Below, piece by piece: positions 1 to 9,744 of a stretch of DNA of 64,000 bases (the first letter of the stretch is position 1; each line of letters begins with the position of its first letter). Position numbers and translations under genes: made by a program. The stretch is from Rhizobium lentis (GTDB lineage Bacteria > Pseudomonadota > Alphaproteobacteria > Rhizobiales > Rhizobiaceae), in contig NZ_CP071454.1 of the NCBI RefSeq assembly GCF_017352135.1, forward strand, positions 3,745,001 through 3,809,000. The letters are read 5' to 3'. The notes under the pieces were generated by a model. It was given only the letters and a program-made list of their open reading frames with translations, searched no databases and was not told the origin of the DNA.

Positions 1-167
1 ATGGAGGGGGGCATTCCACGCCTGAGGTGCAGCGCCTGGCCGTCCTGTGGCGCGAAAGAGGCGTCCGGCGGATTCTTTTCGCCGACCGTTGCCAAGCCTT
101 GAAAGCGTCGGTGGCGGAGATTAAGAGACGAGGGACAGGAACCGCTTTTCAAGAGCGAGAGGACATA
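1..167. other. Upstream flank, no gene recognised
   Basis: This is leader sequence in front of the first methyltransferase gene. An open frame runs through it into that gene, but the 47 residues it would add match nothing in the family, and a good ribosome binding site lies at the later ATG (168). The segment probably holds the promoter and 5' leader. I see no convincing -35/-10 pair. Confidence 0.4.
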
Positions 168-830
168 ATGGATTTCGAAGCAGCGCGCGCAAAGATGGTC
201 GACAATCAGATTCGCACGACGGACGTTACCTCGCATTCCGTGCTGACGGCCTTTCTCACGGTGCCGCGTGAGGATTTCGTGCCGGAGAAGGCGAAGATGC
301 TGGCCTATATCGACAACGACGTCGAGATATCGGCCGCCGCACCCGGCAAGCCGGCCCGCTTCCTGATGGAGGCTTCGCCGCTCGCCAAATTGCTGCAGCT
401 GGCAGCAATCGGCAAAGATGATTTCGTGCTCGAAGTCGGCTGCGGCACGGGTTACACATCGGCGCTGCTGTCGATCATCGCCGGCTCGGTCATCGCGCTC
501 GAATGCGACGAGGCGCTGGCCGCAGAAGCGAAGGCAAAACTTTCCGGCTACGGCAAGGTCGAGGTCGTCACAGGTCCGCTCGAAAAGGGCTACGCCGCCG
601 GCGCTCCTTATGATCTGATTTTCGTCAACGGCGCAGTCGAAGAGGTTCCGGCCGCTCTTCTCGGTCAATTGCGCGACGGCGGCCGCCTGGTCACTGTCGA
701 AGGTCATGGCAATGCCGCTCGCGCCAAAGTCTTCGTCGCCGAACGCGGCGCCATTTCGGAGAATGTCTTCTTCAATGCTTCGGTCAAGCCGCTGCCCGGT
801 TTCGCGAAGGCACGCGAATTCGTTTTCTGA
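168..830 (+). CDS. Protein-L-isoaspartate O-methyltransferase-like protein (first of two)
   Basis: A 220-residue cytoplasmic class I SAM-dependent methyltransferase of the PCMT family, whose members methylate isoaspartyl residues in damaged proteins. The SAM-binding motif I is LEVGCGTG at residues 88-95. The N-terminus (MDFEAARAKMVDNQIRTTDV) is typical of the alphaproteobacterial branch. I chose ATG 168 because GAGAGGA precedes it at normal spacing; a longer frame from about position 27 has no such support. A terminator follows directly, so it is probably monocistronic. A second, diverged paralogue lies at 22785-23438 in the surE locus. That one is the better candidate for the true repair enzyme; the exact substrate of this copy is uncertain. 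Confidence 0.85.
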   Translation: MDFEAARAKMVDNQIRTTDVTSHSVLTAFLTVPREDFVPEKAKMLAYIDNDVEISAAAPGKPARFLMEASPLAKLLQLAAIGKDDFVLEVGCGTGYTSALLSIIAGSVIALECDEALAAEAKAKLSGYGKVEVVTGPLEKGYAAGAPYDLIFVNGAVEEVPAALLGQLRDGGRLVTVEGHGNAARAKVFVAERGAISENVFFNASVKPLPGFAKAREFVF

Positions 831-856
831 CGCTGTTCTCCCCGGTGAATTCGAGC

Positions 857-882
857 AACGGGCGCCATCGGCGCCCGTTTTT
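857..882 (+). terminator. Intrinsic terminator
   Basis: An 8-9 bp GC-rich inverted repeat (ACGGGCGCC, loop ATC, GGCGCCCGT) is followed by a run of T, 27 bases after the methyltransferase stop codon. Confidence 0.8.
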
Positions 883-1094
883 GTCGGTGCTCTTGGAAAG
901 CCTTCACAAACATCATTTATCCTGACGCTGTCGTCTCGGTTGCGAGCGGCAAGCATTGGGTAACAAAACTGTGCATGGCAGCATTCATTTGATTCGCGAT
1001 GATTTTTTTCACGTCTGGGGTATTCTAAGGTCATGGTGATTCGGATGAATGCTCCACACCATCCGGTCGTTGTTTTGGGATAACGGGGATAGAT

Positions 1095-1958
1095 ATGGCT
1101 CAGCCAGGTGTAGCGCGTGAACCGTCCATGGAAGAGATTCTGGCCTCCATCCGCCAGATCATCGAAAGCAATGAACCCGGCGCCGGCAAGGCAATTTCCG
1201 CATCCCTGCCGCCGGTTTACGGCGCCGACGAGGACGAAAACGGCTCCGAAATTCATCTGACGGTGGATGACACCTATGCCGGCGTGGAGTTTCCCGAACC
1301 GGCCATGCGCTCGTCCGATCCGCGGTTCGTCGCTGCCAACTCGGCCGGCACCGCCCCTGAGACAGAAGCGCCGCCCCGCGCGCTGTCGCTTGCCGATGTC
1401 GCCGCACGAGTGCGCGCCGCCTCCGAGCGCAGCGCCGTGCAGGCCGGTCAAGCCCTGCGCGAAATTCCGAGCGGCTTCCGCCAGCCAGAGCCGCAGCCGG
1501 CCGTGATGCCGGAGCCGCCGCGCACTGTAAGCCCGCAGCCGCAGCCGGCACAGCCTGTTTTTGCCGCTGCCGCGGCACCTGTTTCCCCGGCTCCGGTCCA
1601 GCAGTCGGCCGAACCGACGTTTGACGAAACACCGCAGGCCCCAGTCGCCGAGCAGGCCGCTGAAATTGCGCCGCCGGTTTCTGAGCCCGCCCGCGCGTCG
1701 ACCGAGCGTTTCCTGCCTAGCGTCGTGGACGAAGTCCAGTCGACACTCCTGTCGGAGGATGCCGGGCTGCAGATCAGCCGCTCTTTCGAAGAGCTTGCCG
1801 CCGCGATCGACGGTGCCGAGCGCCGCTCGCTGGATGAGATCGCCGAGGACATGCTGCGCCCGATGCTGCGCGAATGGCTTGATGACAATCTGCCGACGCT
1901 CGTCGAGCGGCTTGTGCGCGAAGAGATCGAGCGCGTGGCACGCGGCCCGCGCCGCTGA
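1095..1958 (+). CDS. popZ: DUF2497 / PopZ-type polar organising protein
   Basis: A 287-residue acidic, proline-rich cytoplasmic protein. It has the three-part layout of PopZ: a short N-terminal helix with the conserved SMEEILASIRQII (about residues 11-23), a long disordered Pro/Ala/Glu linker (about 90-220), and a C-terminal helical oligomerisation region ending in LREWLDDNLPTLVERLVREEI. In Caulobacter and Agrobacterium, PopZ forms a polar network that anchors the chromosome origin and recruits polarity factors. Start ATG 1095 follows GGGGAT. The gene has its own terminator and lies just upstream of valS, a common arrangement in this order. Identity rests on the two terminal motifs, since the linker is not conserved. 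Confidence 0.85.
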   Translation: MAQPGVAREPSMEEILASIRQIIESNEPGAGKAISASLPPVYGADEDENGSEIHLTVDDTYAGVEFPEPAMRSSDPRFVAANSAGTAPETEAPPRALSLADVAARVRAASERSAVQAGQALREIPSGFRQPEPQPAVMPEPPRTVSPQPQPAQPVFAAAAAPVSPAPVQQSAEPTFDETPQAPVAEQAAEIAPPVSEPARASTERFLPSVVDEVQSTLLSEDAGLQISRSFEELAAAIDGAERRSLDEIAEDMLRPMLREWLDDNLPTLVERLVREEIERVARGPRR

Positions 1959-1976
1959 TCGGATTGCTTTTTCTTG

Positions 1977-2010
1977 GAAAAGCCGCTCCGGTCTCCGGGG
2001 CGGCTTTTTT
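1977..2010 (+). terminator. Intrinsic terminator after popZ
   Basis: AAAAGCCGCTCCGG pairs with CCGGGGCGGCTTTT, with one G-T pair and a short loop, and ends in a T tract. It separates popZ from valS. Confidence 0.85.
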
Positions 2011-2075
2011 ATTGACTTGGCTGTGCCCATCCTATTTACAAACCCCGATCCTCGAACCTCGAAATTGGTCAGAAA

Positions 2076-4919
2076 ATGCTTGACAAGACCTATGATTCCG
2101 CCGCCGTCGAACCAAAAATCGCCGCGAAATGGGATGAGGCGGACGCCTTCCGCGCCGGCGCGAACGCCAGGCCGGGGGCCGAGACCTTCACCATCGTGAT
2201 CCCGCCTCCGAATGTCACCGGCTCGCTGCACATGGGGCACGCGCTGAACAATACGCTGCAGGACATCCTGGTGCGCTTCGAGCGCATGCGCGGCAAGGAC
2301 GTGCTCTGGCAGCCGGGCATGGATCACGCCGGCATCGCCACGCAGATGGTCGTCGAGCGCAAGCTGATGGAGCAGCAGCTGCCCGGCCGCCGCGACATGG
2401 GCCGTGACGCCTTCATCGACAAAATCTGGGAGTGGAAGGCAGAATCGGGGGGATTGATCTTCAATCAGCTGAAGCGCCTCGGCGCTTCATGCGATTGGTC
2501 GCGTGAACGCTTCACCATGGACGAAGGCCTGTCGGAGGCGGTTCTCGAAGTCTTCGTCACGCTCTACAAGGAAGGGCTGATCTACAAGGACAAGCGCCTC
2601 GTCAACTGGGATCCGAAACTCTTGACGGCGATCTCCGACCTTGAAGTCGAACAGCATGAAATCAAGGGCAATCTCTGGCATCTCCGTTATCCGCTGGAGC
2701 CGGGTGTAACCTATCAGTATCCGATCGCTTTCGACGAGGAAGGCAAGCCGACCGAATGGGAAACGCGCGACTATCTGGTCGTTGCCACCACCCGTCCGGA
2801 AACGATGCTCGGCGATACAGGTGTTGCCGTCAATGCCGAGGATGAGCGCTACAAGTCGATCATCGGCAAGCATGTAATTCTGCCGATCGTCGGTCGCCGC
2901 ATTCCGATCGTTGCCGACAACTATGCCGATCCGACCGCCGGTACCGGTGCCGTCAAGGTCACGCCTGCGCATGACTTCAATGACTTCGACGTCGGCAAGC
3001 GGGCCGGTCTGCGCGCGATCAACATCATGAATATCGACGGCACGATTGCCATCAAGGACAATGAGGATTTCCTCGAAGGCCTCGATAATCCGGCCGCGTT
3101 GCATGGCGCCTGGGATCGCCTGGAAGGGCAGGATCGGTTTTATGCACGCAAGGTCATCGTCGAGATTTTCGAAGAGGCGGGCCTCCTCGACAAAATCGAA
3201 CCGCATAAGCACATGGTCCCGCACGGCGACCGTGGCGGCGTGCCGATCGAGCCGCGGCTGACTGAACAGTGGTATGTCGATGCCAAGACGCTCGCCGAAC
3301 CGGCGATCGCCTCGGTCCGCGAAGGGCGCACCAGGATGGTGCCGAAGAGCTGGGACAAGACCTATTACGAATGGATGGAAAATATCCAGCCTTGGTGCGT
3401 CTCCCGCCAGCTCTGGTGGGGACATCAGATCCCCGCCTGGTATGGGCCGGACGGCCAGGTTTTCGTCGAAAAGACCGAAGAAGAGGCGCTGCAGGCGGCG
3501 ATCCAGCATTACCTCTCGCATGAGGGGCCGATGAAGGCCTATGTCGAGGACCTGCTCGAAAACTTCAAGCCGGGTGAGATCCTGACGCGGGACGAGGATG
3601 TGCTCGACACATGGTTCTCCTCGGCGCTTTGGCCCTTCTCGACTCTTGGCTGGCCGGAGAAGACGCCGGAGCTTGCGCGTTATTACCCGACCAACGTGCT
3701 CGTCACCGGCTTCGACATCATCTTCTTCTGGGTCGCCCGCATGATGATGATGGGCCTGCATTTCATGAAGGACGATGATGGCGAACCCGTCGAACCGTTC
3801 CAGACGGTTTATGTCCATGCGCTGGTGCGCGACAAGAACGGGCAGAAGATGTCGAAGTCGAAGGGCAACGTCATCGACCCCCTGGAACTGATCGACGAAT
3901 ACGGTGCCGATGCGCTGCGGTTCACCCTGGCAATCATGGCGGCGCAAGGCCGTGACGTGAAGCTCGATCCGGCCCGCATTGCCGGCTACCGCAATTTCGG
4001 CACCAAGCTCTGGAACGCTACTCGCTTTGCCGAGATGAACGGGGCAAAGAGCGACCCGCATTTCGTGCCGGAGGCCGCCGAGCTCACTATCAACCGCTGG
4101 ATCCTCACGGAACTTGCCCGTACGGAACGTGACGTTACGGAAGCGCTCGAAGCCTTCCGCTTCAACGATGCCGCCGGCGCACTTTATCGCTTCGTCTGGA
4201 ACGAAGTCTGCGACTGGTATCTCGAGCTCCTGAAGCCGGTCTTCAACGGTGAGGACGAGGGTGCAAAAGCCGAAGCCCAGTCTTGCAGCGCCTATATTCT
4301 CGAAGAGATCTATAAGCTGCTGCATCCCTTCATGCCCTTCATGACAGAAGAGCTCTGGGCGCATACCGCAGGCGAGGGCAGGGAGCGCGACACGCTGGTC
4401 TGCCATGCCGAATGGCCGTCGCCGTCCTATGCCGATGACGGCGCCGCCGACGAGATCAACTGGTTGATCGACCTCGTTTCCGGCATCCGTTCGGTCCGGG
4501 CCGAGATGAACGTACCGCCGTCGGCGACAGCCCCGCTCGTCGTCGTGAAGGCCAACAATCTGACGCGCGAACGGCTGTTCCGCCACGATGCTGCGATCAA
4601 GCGGCTCGCTCGCGTCGAGGCGATATCGCTGGCAGACGATGCGCCGAAGGGGGCGGCGCAGATCGTCGTCGCCGAGGCCACCATCTGCCTTCCGCTCGGC
4701 AATCTGATCGACCTTTCCGCCGAAAAAGCCCGCCTCGAAAAGGCGATTGCCAAGATGGAAGGAGAAATCGCCCGCATCAACGGCAAGCTCTCCAACGAAA
4801 AGTTCGTCGCCAACGCCAATCCCGAGGTGGTCGAGGCCGAGCGCGAGCGCCTTGAGGAGCTGGAGGGGCAGATCGCAAGCTTGAGGACGGCCCTCTCTCG
4901 GGTCAGCGAAGCCGGGTAA
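2076..4919 (+). CDS. valS: Valyl-tRNA synthetase
   Basis: A 947-residue class I aminoacyl-tRNA synthetase that charges tRNA-Val. The HIGH motif appears as HMGH (residues 52-55) after PPPNVTGS, and KMSKS is at 591-595. The editing (CP1) domain lies between them with [15 protein letters not shown]. The C-terminus carries the ValS coiled-coil arm (about 880-940, [19 protein letters not shown]). The length is normal for the family. ATG 2076 gives the family N-terminus [22 protein letters not shown] terminator follows 28 bases after the stop. Confidence 0.98.
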   Translation: MLDKTYDSAAVEPKIAAKWDEADAFRAGANARPGAETFTIVIPPPNVTGSLHMGHALNNTLQDILVRFERMRGKDVLWQPGMDHAGIATQMVVERKLMEQQLPGRRDMGRDAFIDKIWEWKAESGGLIFNQLKRLGASCDWSRERFTMDEGLSEAVLEVFVTLYKEGLIYKDKRLVNWDPKLLTAISDLEVEQHEIKGNLWHLRYPLEPGVTYQYPIAFDEEGKPTEWETRDYLVVATTRPETMLGDTGVAVNAEDERYKSIIGKHVILPIVGRRIPIVADNYADPTAGTGAVKVTPAHDFNDFDVGKRAGLRAINIMNIDGTIAIKDNEDFLEGLDNPAALHGAWDRLEGQDRFYARKVIVEIFEEAGLLDKIEPHKHMVPHGDRGGVPIEPRLTEQWYVDAKTLAEPAIASVREGRTRMVPKSWDKTYYEWMENIQPWCVSRQLWWGHQIPAWYGPDGQVFVEKTEEEALQAAIQHYLSHEGPMKAYVEDLLENFKPGEILTRDEDVLDTWFSSALWPFSTLGWPEKTPELARYYPTNVLVTGFDIIFFWVARMMMMGLHFMKDDDGEPVEPFQTVYVHALVRDKNGQKMSKSKGNVIDPLELIDEYGADALRFTLAIMAAQGRDVKLDPARIAGYRNFGTKLWNATRFAEMNGAKSDPHFVPEAAELTINRWILTELARTERDVTEALEAFRFNDAAGALYRFVWNEVCDWYLELLKPVFNGEDEGAKAEAQSCSAYILEEIYKLLHPFMPFMTEELWAHTAGEGRERDTLVCHAEWPSPSYADDGAADEINWLIDLVSGIRSVRAEMNVPPSATAPLVVVKANNLTRERLFRHDAAIKRLARVEAISLADDAPKGAAQIVVAEATICLPLGNLIDLSAEKARLEKAIAKMEGEIARINGKLSNEKFVANANPEVVEAERERLEELEGQIASLRTALSRVSEAG

Positions 4920-4946
4920 GCAGAAGCCGCTTTGATAAGACATTTC

Positions 4947-4979
4947 AAGGACGCCCCCCTCGCGGGGCGCGTCCTTTTT
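4947..4979 (+). terminator. Intrinsic terminator after valS
   Basis: AAGGACGCCCC pairs with GGGGCGCGTCCTT, with a small bulge, and is followed by TTTTT. Confidence 0.85.
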
Positions 4980-5314
4980 CTGCTGAGACGTACGCGATTC
5001 GGTCTTGAAGCGGTCGAGTTCAGGCCTCAGGCCTGTGGATTGTGGCTGTTCGAGCATGTCGCGGGCGAAAACTCGGACTGTTGTCGGTTTGATACAGCTT
5101 TCACGATGTTTGGAATGAACGCCCTAAAACAGCACCGAAATGGTGCCGGCAGTGGAATAGAATTTTATTAACCAGATTTTTTGACGTGTCCGTCAATTTC
5201 TTTACGTAAATTAGCCATTGCAATGATCGGGAGCGTCGCCGTGGGGCGCGTTGCCATTTCTGGCGAACACTTACACTGTGTCGCCACATGAATTGCTGGA
5301 GTGGGGGAGACACA
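4980..5314. other. Intergenic region upstream of the FadL-like gene
   Basis: About 335 bases without a convincing gene. The right half is AT-rich and probably carries the promoter of the outer membrane protein gene, including the palindrome at 5181-5196. Confidence 0.5.
5181..5209 (+). promoter_or_regulatory. Candidate promoter/operator with perfect palindrome
   Basis: TTGACGTGTCCGTCAA (5181-5196) is a perfect 6-bp inverted repeat with a 4-base spacer, and its left arm is also a good -35 box (TTGACG). A weak -10-like TACGTA follows about 16 bases later. Overlap of a -35 with a dyad suggests a repressor or activator site controlling the FadL-like gene. The regulator is unknown. Confidence 0.4.
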
Positions 5315-6595
5315 ATGGCATCGCGTATGTTTTCCAAGAGCGTAACGTCGCTCATTCTTCTTTCGTCACTGGCCTCGCCGTCCTTTGCCGGTGGCCTGGA
5401 GCGCGGCGGATACAATATCGATCAACTGTTCGATACGTCGCCTTTCTCGTTTCAGTCAGGTGTGACCTATGTCACACCGCAGAGAAGGCTGAAGGACGTT
5501 CGTGACACGGATACTTCGGCAGCGCCTGGGGGCGGCAATCTGAACACCCGTGCACACAGTGCCGACGAGACCGCGAATTACACCATCCCTTATATTGGCT
5601 TCAAGGCTGGTTTCGCCGATACAATCGACTGCCTTGTCGACTATTCCGAGCCCTTCGGTGGGCATTCCAATCCCGGCTTGAACTGGGCCGGCGCCAACAA
5701 CAATATCGAGACGGAGATCAAGACCCGCAACTACGGCGGCACCTGCTCCTATCGTTTTGATGTCGGCCCGGGGCAGCTGCGCTTCATTGGCGGCGCTTTC
5801 TATCAGGAAGTTGAAGGCTTCAAGGAACGTCTGGTTTCTACAGTTCCGATCCTGATCGGTACCGGCAGTGGCATCGGCCGCCTTGATCTCGAGGATAGTG
5901 GCTGGGGCTGGCGCGCCGGTCTCGCCTACGAGATTCCGGAATATGCGATGCGTGCGAGCCTCGTCTATAACAGCCGCGTCAAATACGACAATCTGACCGG
6001 CACGGTGGACCTGACGCAGGTAACCGCGCCAATTGCACCGCTGAATGGCGCACCTTACGGCAGGGTCACGGACGTTTTCGGCTCTGCCGAAGCGCCGGAT
6101 TCACTGGAGCTGAAAGTGCAGAGCGGTATCGCTCCGGATTGGCTCGCCTTCGGCTCAGTTAAGTGGACGAACTGGAGTATCCTCCAGTCTGTATCTTTCT
6201 GCCCGACGTCGACGAAGGGTCTGGTCGCCTGCAGATCCGGCGGTGCGACGGAGCTGACTTCGCTCGACCTTCTTTATCGTGACGGCTGGACGATTACCGG
6301 TGGTGTCGGCCACAAGTTCAACGATCAATGGGCAGGTGCAGTCAGCCTGACATGGGACCGCGGCACCAGCCAGGGATATGGTGCGCAGACCGATAGCTGG
6401 ACGCTGGGTCTCGGTGCAGCTTATACCCCGACCGAACATATCGAATGGCGCGTAGCCGGCGCCGTGGGTGTGTTGACGAGCGGTTCGTCTGGCGTTGTGA
6501 CCCAGGATGGCGTCACCTTTGGCGATGATGTCTCCTATTCCTTTGGCAATGATTTGGTCGCTGCACTGTCGACAAGTCTAAAGATCAAGTTCTAA
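5315..6595 (+). CDS. OmpP1/FadL-family outer membrane protein
   Basis: A 426-residue predicted outer membrane beta-barrel of the FadL/TodX type; such proteins pass long-chain fatty acids or other hydrophobic compounds across the outer membrane. A signal peptide (MASRMFSKS...SPSFA, about 25 residues) is followed by a FadL-like N-terminal hatch region (GGLERGGYNIDQLFDTSPFSF). The chain is rich in alternating aromatic/polar segments and ends in a terminal phenylalanine (LKIKF), the usual barrel-assembly signature. I chose ATG 5315, preceded by GGGGGAGA, over the upstream ATG at 5288, which would extend the signal peptide with polar residues. It is monocistronic, with a terminator at 6614. The ligand cannot be inferred. 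Confidence 0.85.
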   Translation: MASRMFSKSVTSLILLSSLASPSFAGGLERGGYNIDQLFDTSPFSFQSGVTYVTPQRRLKDVRDTDTSAAPGGGNLNTRAHSADETANYTIPYIGFKAGFADTIDCLVDYSEPFGGHSNPGLNWAGANNNIETEIKTRNYGGTCSYRFDVGPGQLRFIGGAFYQEVEGFKERLVSTVPILIGTGSGIGRLDLEDSGWGWRAGLAYEIPEYAMRASLVYNSRVKYDNLTGTVDLTQVTAPIAPLNGAPYGRVTDVFGSAEAPDSLELKVQSGIAPDWLAFGSVKWTNWSILQSVSFCPTSTKGLVACRSGGATELTSLDLLYRDGWTITGGVGHKFNDQWAGAVSLTWDRGTSQGYGAQTDSWTLGLGAAYTPTEHIEWRVAGAVGVLTSGSSGVVTQDGVTFGDDVSYSFGNDLVAALSTSLKIKF

Positions 6596-6613
6596 TTCGC
6601 GATTTGAAGAATT

Positions 6614-6643
6614 GAAGAGCCCGGTATTGCCGGGCTCTTCTTT
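6614..6643 (+). terminator. Intrinsic terminator after FadL-like gene
   Basis: GAAGAGCCCGG pairs with CCGGGCTCTTC around a 5-base loop, followed by TTT. Confidence 0.8.
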
Positions 6644-7307
6644 GTTCGCGCCCGTTAATCATGTCATTTCCTGACGCCGTTTTGTGACGATTCAGCAACA
6701 GTTTTTTACGACGGTTGGCGTATGGTGGCGGCGGGGCGAGTTTGTCTATTTCCCGCCACAAAGAGGGCGCAGCGCTATTGGCAGACGAGCAGATGGCAGG
6801 CTTAGGGTGCGTGTAAATAGTAGCATGGGTGAATTTTTTCCGGCAACAGCAGATCATGCGGCGCGATTGGCGACAATCGTCCGATTGTGGCCGTTTCGCT
6901 CTTTGAACACGGCTGTTCCGGCCGCAAATCTGGCCTCGAAATGAGAATGTCGATCCATCCATCGCCGGTATTTTCGACTCGTTCGGCGGAGCAGCGCGGC
7001 TTTGGCGCAGAAGCCGATACTGGTTTCGTCACATTTGCTGTTTACGAAAGCAATAAAGGCGGGAAGGCGGATGCCGCGCCCGCCGAAAGAATGCCAGGCA
7101 GATTGCAGTCGGGCCATGCCGGGAGCCGGGTGGTTCCACATGATACGCTGAAAATTCGGCCTTTCGAAAAAGGCCAATGGGCTGGATGCGACGCGGGCAA
7201 AGGGGCCATGGAGCTCGCCGCGGGATCGCTCGCCTCGAAGGAATACATCGGCGGTATGCCCGGCGTCAGCGCCGGCTGCGTGCGATGAACGAAAGAAATC
7301 GGTTGAA
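6644..7307. other. Long intergenic region upstream of exoR; no gene seen
   Basis: About 660 bases with open frames on both strands, none with a convincing ribosome binding site, domain or protein-like composition. It contains short inverted repeats such as ACAATCG...CGATTGT near 6870-6890. It probably holds the exoR promoter and a long leader. An unannotated small RNA is possible, but I see no terminator hairpin with a T tract. Confidence 0.45.
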
Positions 7308-8105
7308 ATGGTAACGTCCGAGTTCAAACTGTTCAAATTCATGCTGATGGGCATGTGGATAGCCATGGCGCTGACCGGTCCTGTTCACGCTTTCGACATC
7401 AAGAGCGACGTCAGCAAGGAATCCGGTCCTTTCGACCTCTTCAAGTTCGGCTTCAAGGCCTATAAGAACGGACAGAAGGAGGAGGCGGTCGAAGCCTACA
7501 AATACGCCGCGGAAAAGGGTCATACCGGTTCGCGCTGGGCGCTCGCCAATATGTATGCCGATGGTGACGGCGTTACCCAGGATGATTTCGAAGCCTTCAA
7601 GATCTACAGTGAGATCGCTCAGCAGGGTGTCGAACCCGGCTCGGAAGATACCGGCTTCTTCGTCAACGCCCTTCTCTCGCTCGCCAATTACTACAAGCAC
7701 GGAATTGCCGGCAGCCCGGTCAAGATCGACCTTACCCAGGCGCGTCAGCTTTATTTCCAGGTGGCCTCCACCTTCGGTGTTCCCGAAGCGCAGTTCCAGC
7801 TGGCGCAGATGATGCTGGCCGGCGAGGGCGGCAATGCCAGCCCGCAGCAGGCGAAGAAATGGTTGAACCAGGCCCGCAAAAGTGGTCATCCCGGCGCCAT
7901 GGCGGTTTTCGGAAATATTCTTTTCGACGAAGGACAGACGGCCCGCGGTCTCGCGCTGATGACCGCCGCTCTCGACCGCTGCAAGCCGAAAGATTGCAAC
8001 TGGATGGAAGCGCTGCAGGAGCAGGCCTTCTCGGTTGCGAACGAGGCCGACCGTCGCACGGCAGTTTCGCTGTCGCACGCCATCGCGAGCGGCTCAGCCG
8101 ACTGA
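7308..8105 (+). CDS. exoR: Exopolysaccharide regulator ExoR (Sel1-repeat, periplasmic)
   Basis: A 265-residue exported protein with a signal peptide (about residues 1-28, ending GPVHA) and several Sel1/TPR-like repeats, for example AVEAYKYAAEKGHTGSRWAL and ARQLYFQVASTFGVPEAQFQL. The mature start FDIKSDVSKESGPFDLFKFGF and the whole repeat pattern match rhizobial ExoR. In Sinorhizobium and Agrobacterium, ExoR is a periplasmic inhibitor of the ExoS (ChvG) sensor kinase and so controls succinoglycan, motility and host invasion; proteolysis relieves the inhibition. No exoS or chvI lies nearby. The ribosome binding site before ATG 7308 is weak (GAAAG...GAAATG), so the start rests mainly on the signal peptide. 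Confidence 0.9.
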   Translation: MVTSEFKLFKFMLMGMWIAMALTGPVHAFDIKSDVSKESGPFDLFKFGFKAYKNGQKEEAVEAYKYAAEKGHTGSRWALANMYADGDGVTQDDFEAFKIYSEIAQQGVEPGSEDTGFFVNALLSLANYYKHGIAGSPVKIDLTQARQLYFQVASTFGVPEAQFQLAQMMLAGEGGNASPQQAKKWLNQARKSGHPGAMAVFGNILFDEGQTARGLALMTAALDRCKPKDCNWMEALQEQAFSVANEADRRTAVSLSHAIASGSAD

Positions 8106-8170
8106 CGCTTCATGCGGCATTGAAACTGCGCCTTCCATTGCGCGTCAGAAACGACGCGCTGCCCGGAACG

Positions 8171-8962
8171 TCAGGCCGCGAAATCGAAATAGGCGATGAC
8201 AGGCACGTGGTCGGACGGCTTTTCCCAGGCCCGTACATGTTTTTCGATGGCTGCCGAGGTCATCCGGTCGGCAGCTTCCGGTGACAGCAGCAGGTGGTCG
8301 ATTCGGATGCCGTTGTTCTTCGGCCATGCCCCCGCCTGATAGTCCCAGAAGGAATAGAGCCGCGTCGCATCCGTCGTCGCCCGCACCGCATCGATCAATC
8401 CGAGATTTTCGAGCCTGCGGAATGCGTGCCGCGTCTGCGGCAGAAACAACGCATCGCTTTCCCAGACCCTCGGATCGAAGCAGTCGTGCGGTTCGGGGAT
8501 GACGTTGTAATCGCCGGCAAGCACCAGCATCTCCTCATAGGCCAGCCGTTCGGCTGCGAAGCTCCTCAGACGCTCCATCCAGGCGAGCTTGTACGGATAT
8601 TTCTCCGTGTCGACGGGATTGCCGTTCGGGAGATAGATGCAGCAGACGCGCAGGATGCGCGTGTCGGGCAGCGTGAACACCGCTTCGAGGAAGCGCGACT
8701 GCTCGTCGAGCGGATCGCCGGGCAAGCCGCGGTTCACTTCGGAAGGTGAACTCTTGGAGAGGATCGCCACGCCGTTGAAGCCCTTCTGGCCGTGCGTTTC
8801 GACGTGATAGCCGAGCGCCTCGATCTCCAGCCTGGGAAAACCTTCGTCGATCGTCTTGATCTCCTGCAGGCAGACGATATCCGGATCGGAATCCTTGAGC
8901 CACTGCGTGAGATTGTCGATGCGCGCCTTGACGCCATTGATGTTCCAGGTCGCGATCTTCAT
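8171..8962 (-). CDS. xth: Exodeoxyribonuclease III (AP endonuclease)
   Basis: A 263-residue endonuclease/exonuclease/phosphatase-fold enzyme of base excision repair that cleaves abasic sites and acts as a 3'-5' exonuclease. The catalytic motifs occur in order: WNINGVKARI at the N-terminus, LQEIKT, AGDYNVIPEP, RIDHLLLS and SDHVPVIAYF at the C-terminus. The start was set at the ATG complementary to 8960-8962, giving MKIATWNINGVK; an upstream start would add 32 non-conserved residues. It lies tail to tail with exoR, 65 bases apart. Confidence 0.95.
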   Translation of the reverse strand: MKIATWNINGVKARIDNLTQWLKDSDPDIVCLQEIKTIDEGFPRLEIEALGYHVETHGQKGFNGVAILSKSSPSEVNRGLPGDPLDEQSRFLEAVFTLPDTRILRVCCIYLPNGNPVDTEKYPYKLAWMERLRSFAAERLAYEEMLVLAGDYNVIPEPHDCFDPRVWESDALFLPQTRHAFRRLENLGLIDAVRATTDATRLYSFWDYQAGAWPKNNGIRIDHLLLSPEAADRMTSAAIEKHVRAWEKPSDHVPVIAYFDFAA

Positions 8963-9124
8963 GGTTCCATCCCGTTCCGCTGGATGCATGTCGCCCAGAA
9001 GCATGCTGCGGTCTGGGACAATCTCGTGCACTAAACAAAGAGCCAGGGCGCATCGCATGAATCAGCTTCGATGCGGCACGCCATGATGGGCTTCTTTTAT
9101 CTTGGTCTTTCATCACCGGACAAG

Positions 9125-9160
9125 ACGATAAACCGGCCGAAAGCAATTCTTCGGCCGGTT
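9125..9160 (-). terminator. Putative terminator downstream of erpA
   Basis: A perfect 10-bp inverted repeat (AACCGGCCGA / TCGGCCGGTT) lies 30 bases past the erpA stop. On the minus strand the T-rich tail is short (TTTATCGTCTT), so termination may be moderate. Confidence 0.6.
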
Positions 9161-9189
9161 CATGGGGACAATGCCGTGCGTTCAGATGG

Positions 9190-9522
9190 TCAGATCGAGA
9201 AGCTTGTGCCACAGCCGCAGCTGGCCACCGCATTCGGGTTCTTGATCTGGAAGGATTGACCGAGCAGATTGTCGACGAAGTCGATCTCGGATCCCGCCAT
9301 GTAGACGAGCGACAGGCTGTCTATCAGCACCTTGGCGTCGTTCTTTTCGACGATGATGTCGTCGTCGCTTGCGCTGTCGGCAAGGTCGAACTTGTAGGAA
9401 AAGCCCGAACAGCCGCCGCCTTCGACGGAAACGCGCAGGGCGTTTTTGCCGGCCTGCGAACCGATGATCGCAGCGATCCGCTTTGCCGCGGCATCCGAAA
9501 GAGTTACACTCGTATCCGTCAT
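9190..9522 (-). CDS. erpA: A-type iron-sulfur cluster carrier/insertion protein (ErpA/IscA family)
   Basis: A 110-residue A-type carrier that delivers Fe-S clusters to apoproteins. The three cluster-binding cysteines are present: one in EGGGCSGFSYKF and two in the C-terminal SCGCGTSF. Start at the ATG complementary to 9520-9522 with a near-perfect AGGAGG at ideal spacing; an ATG 21 bases upstream is less likely. No isc or suf genes are adjacent, as is common for the stand-alone copy in alphaproteobacteria. ErpA and IscA cannot be separated on sequence alone here. Confidence 0.92.
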   Translation of the reverse strand: MTDTSVTLSDAAAKRIAAIIGSQAGKNALRVSVEGGGCSGFSYKFDLADSASDDDIIVEKNDAKVLIDSLSLVYMAGSEIDFVDNLLGQSFQIKNPNAVASCGCGTSFSI

Positions 9523-9744
9523 ATTTCCTCCTGCCGGGGTCAAGATCCGGAGAGAATGGGTTTTGGCACAGAAATGTTCAAATGCCTGATATCAAAGGAA
9601 CTTACCATGTTCTTCGCGAAAAGGCCATGATGCGCCGAAGCGGTCGGGCGAGCGCCTCTTTGCCGTTTCGTCGGGCTATAGGTATGAAGAGGGCAAAGCG
9701 GCGTCAATGGGCAGATGCGGCAACAGGCAGAATGACGGTGAAGA

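Noticed and set aside
2487..5057. An 856-residue open frame on the minus strand opposite valS
   Set aside because: It is a shadow of the high-GC codon bias of valS; it has no family motifs and runs through the valS terminator.
6887..7288. A 133-residue plus-strand frame upstream of exoR
   Set aside because: No ribosome binding site, no recognisable sequence pattern, and composition unlike the neighbours.
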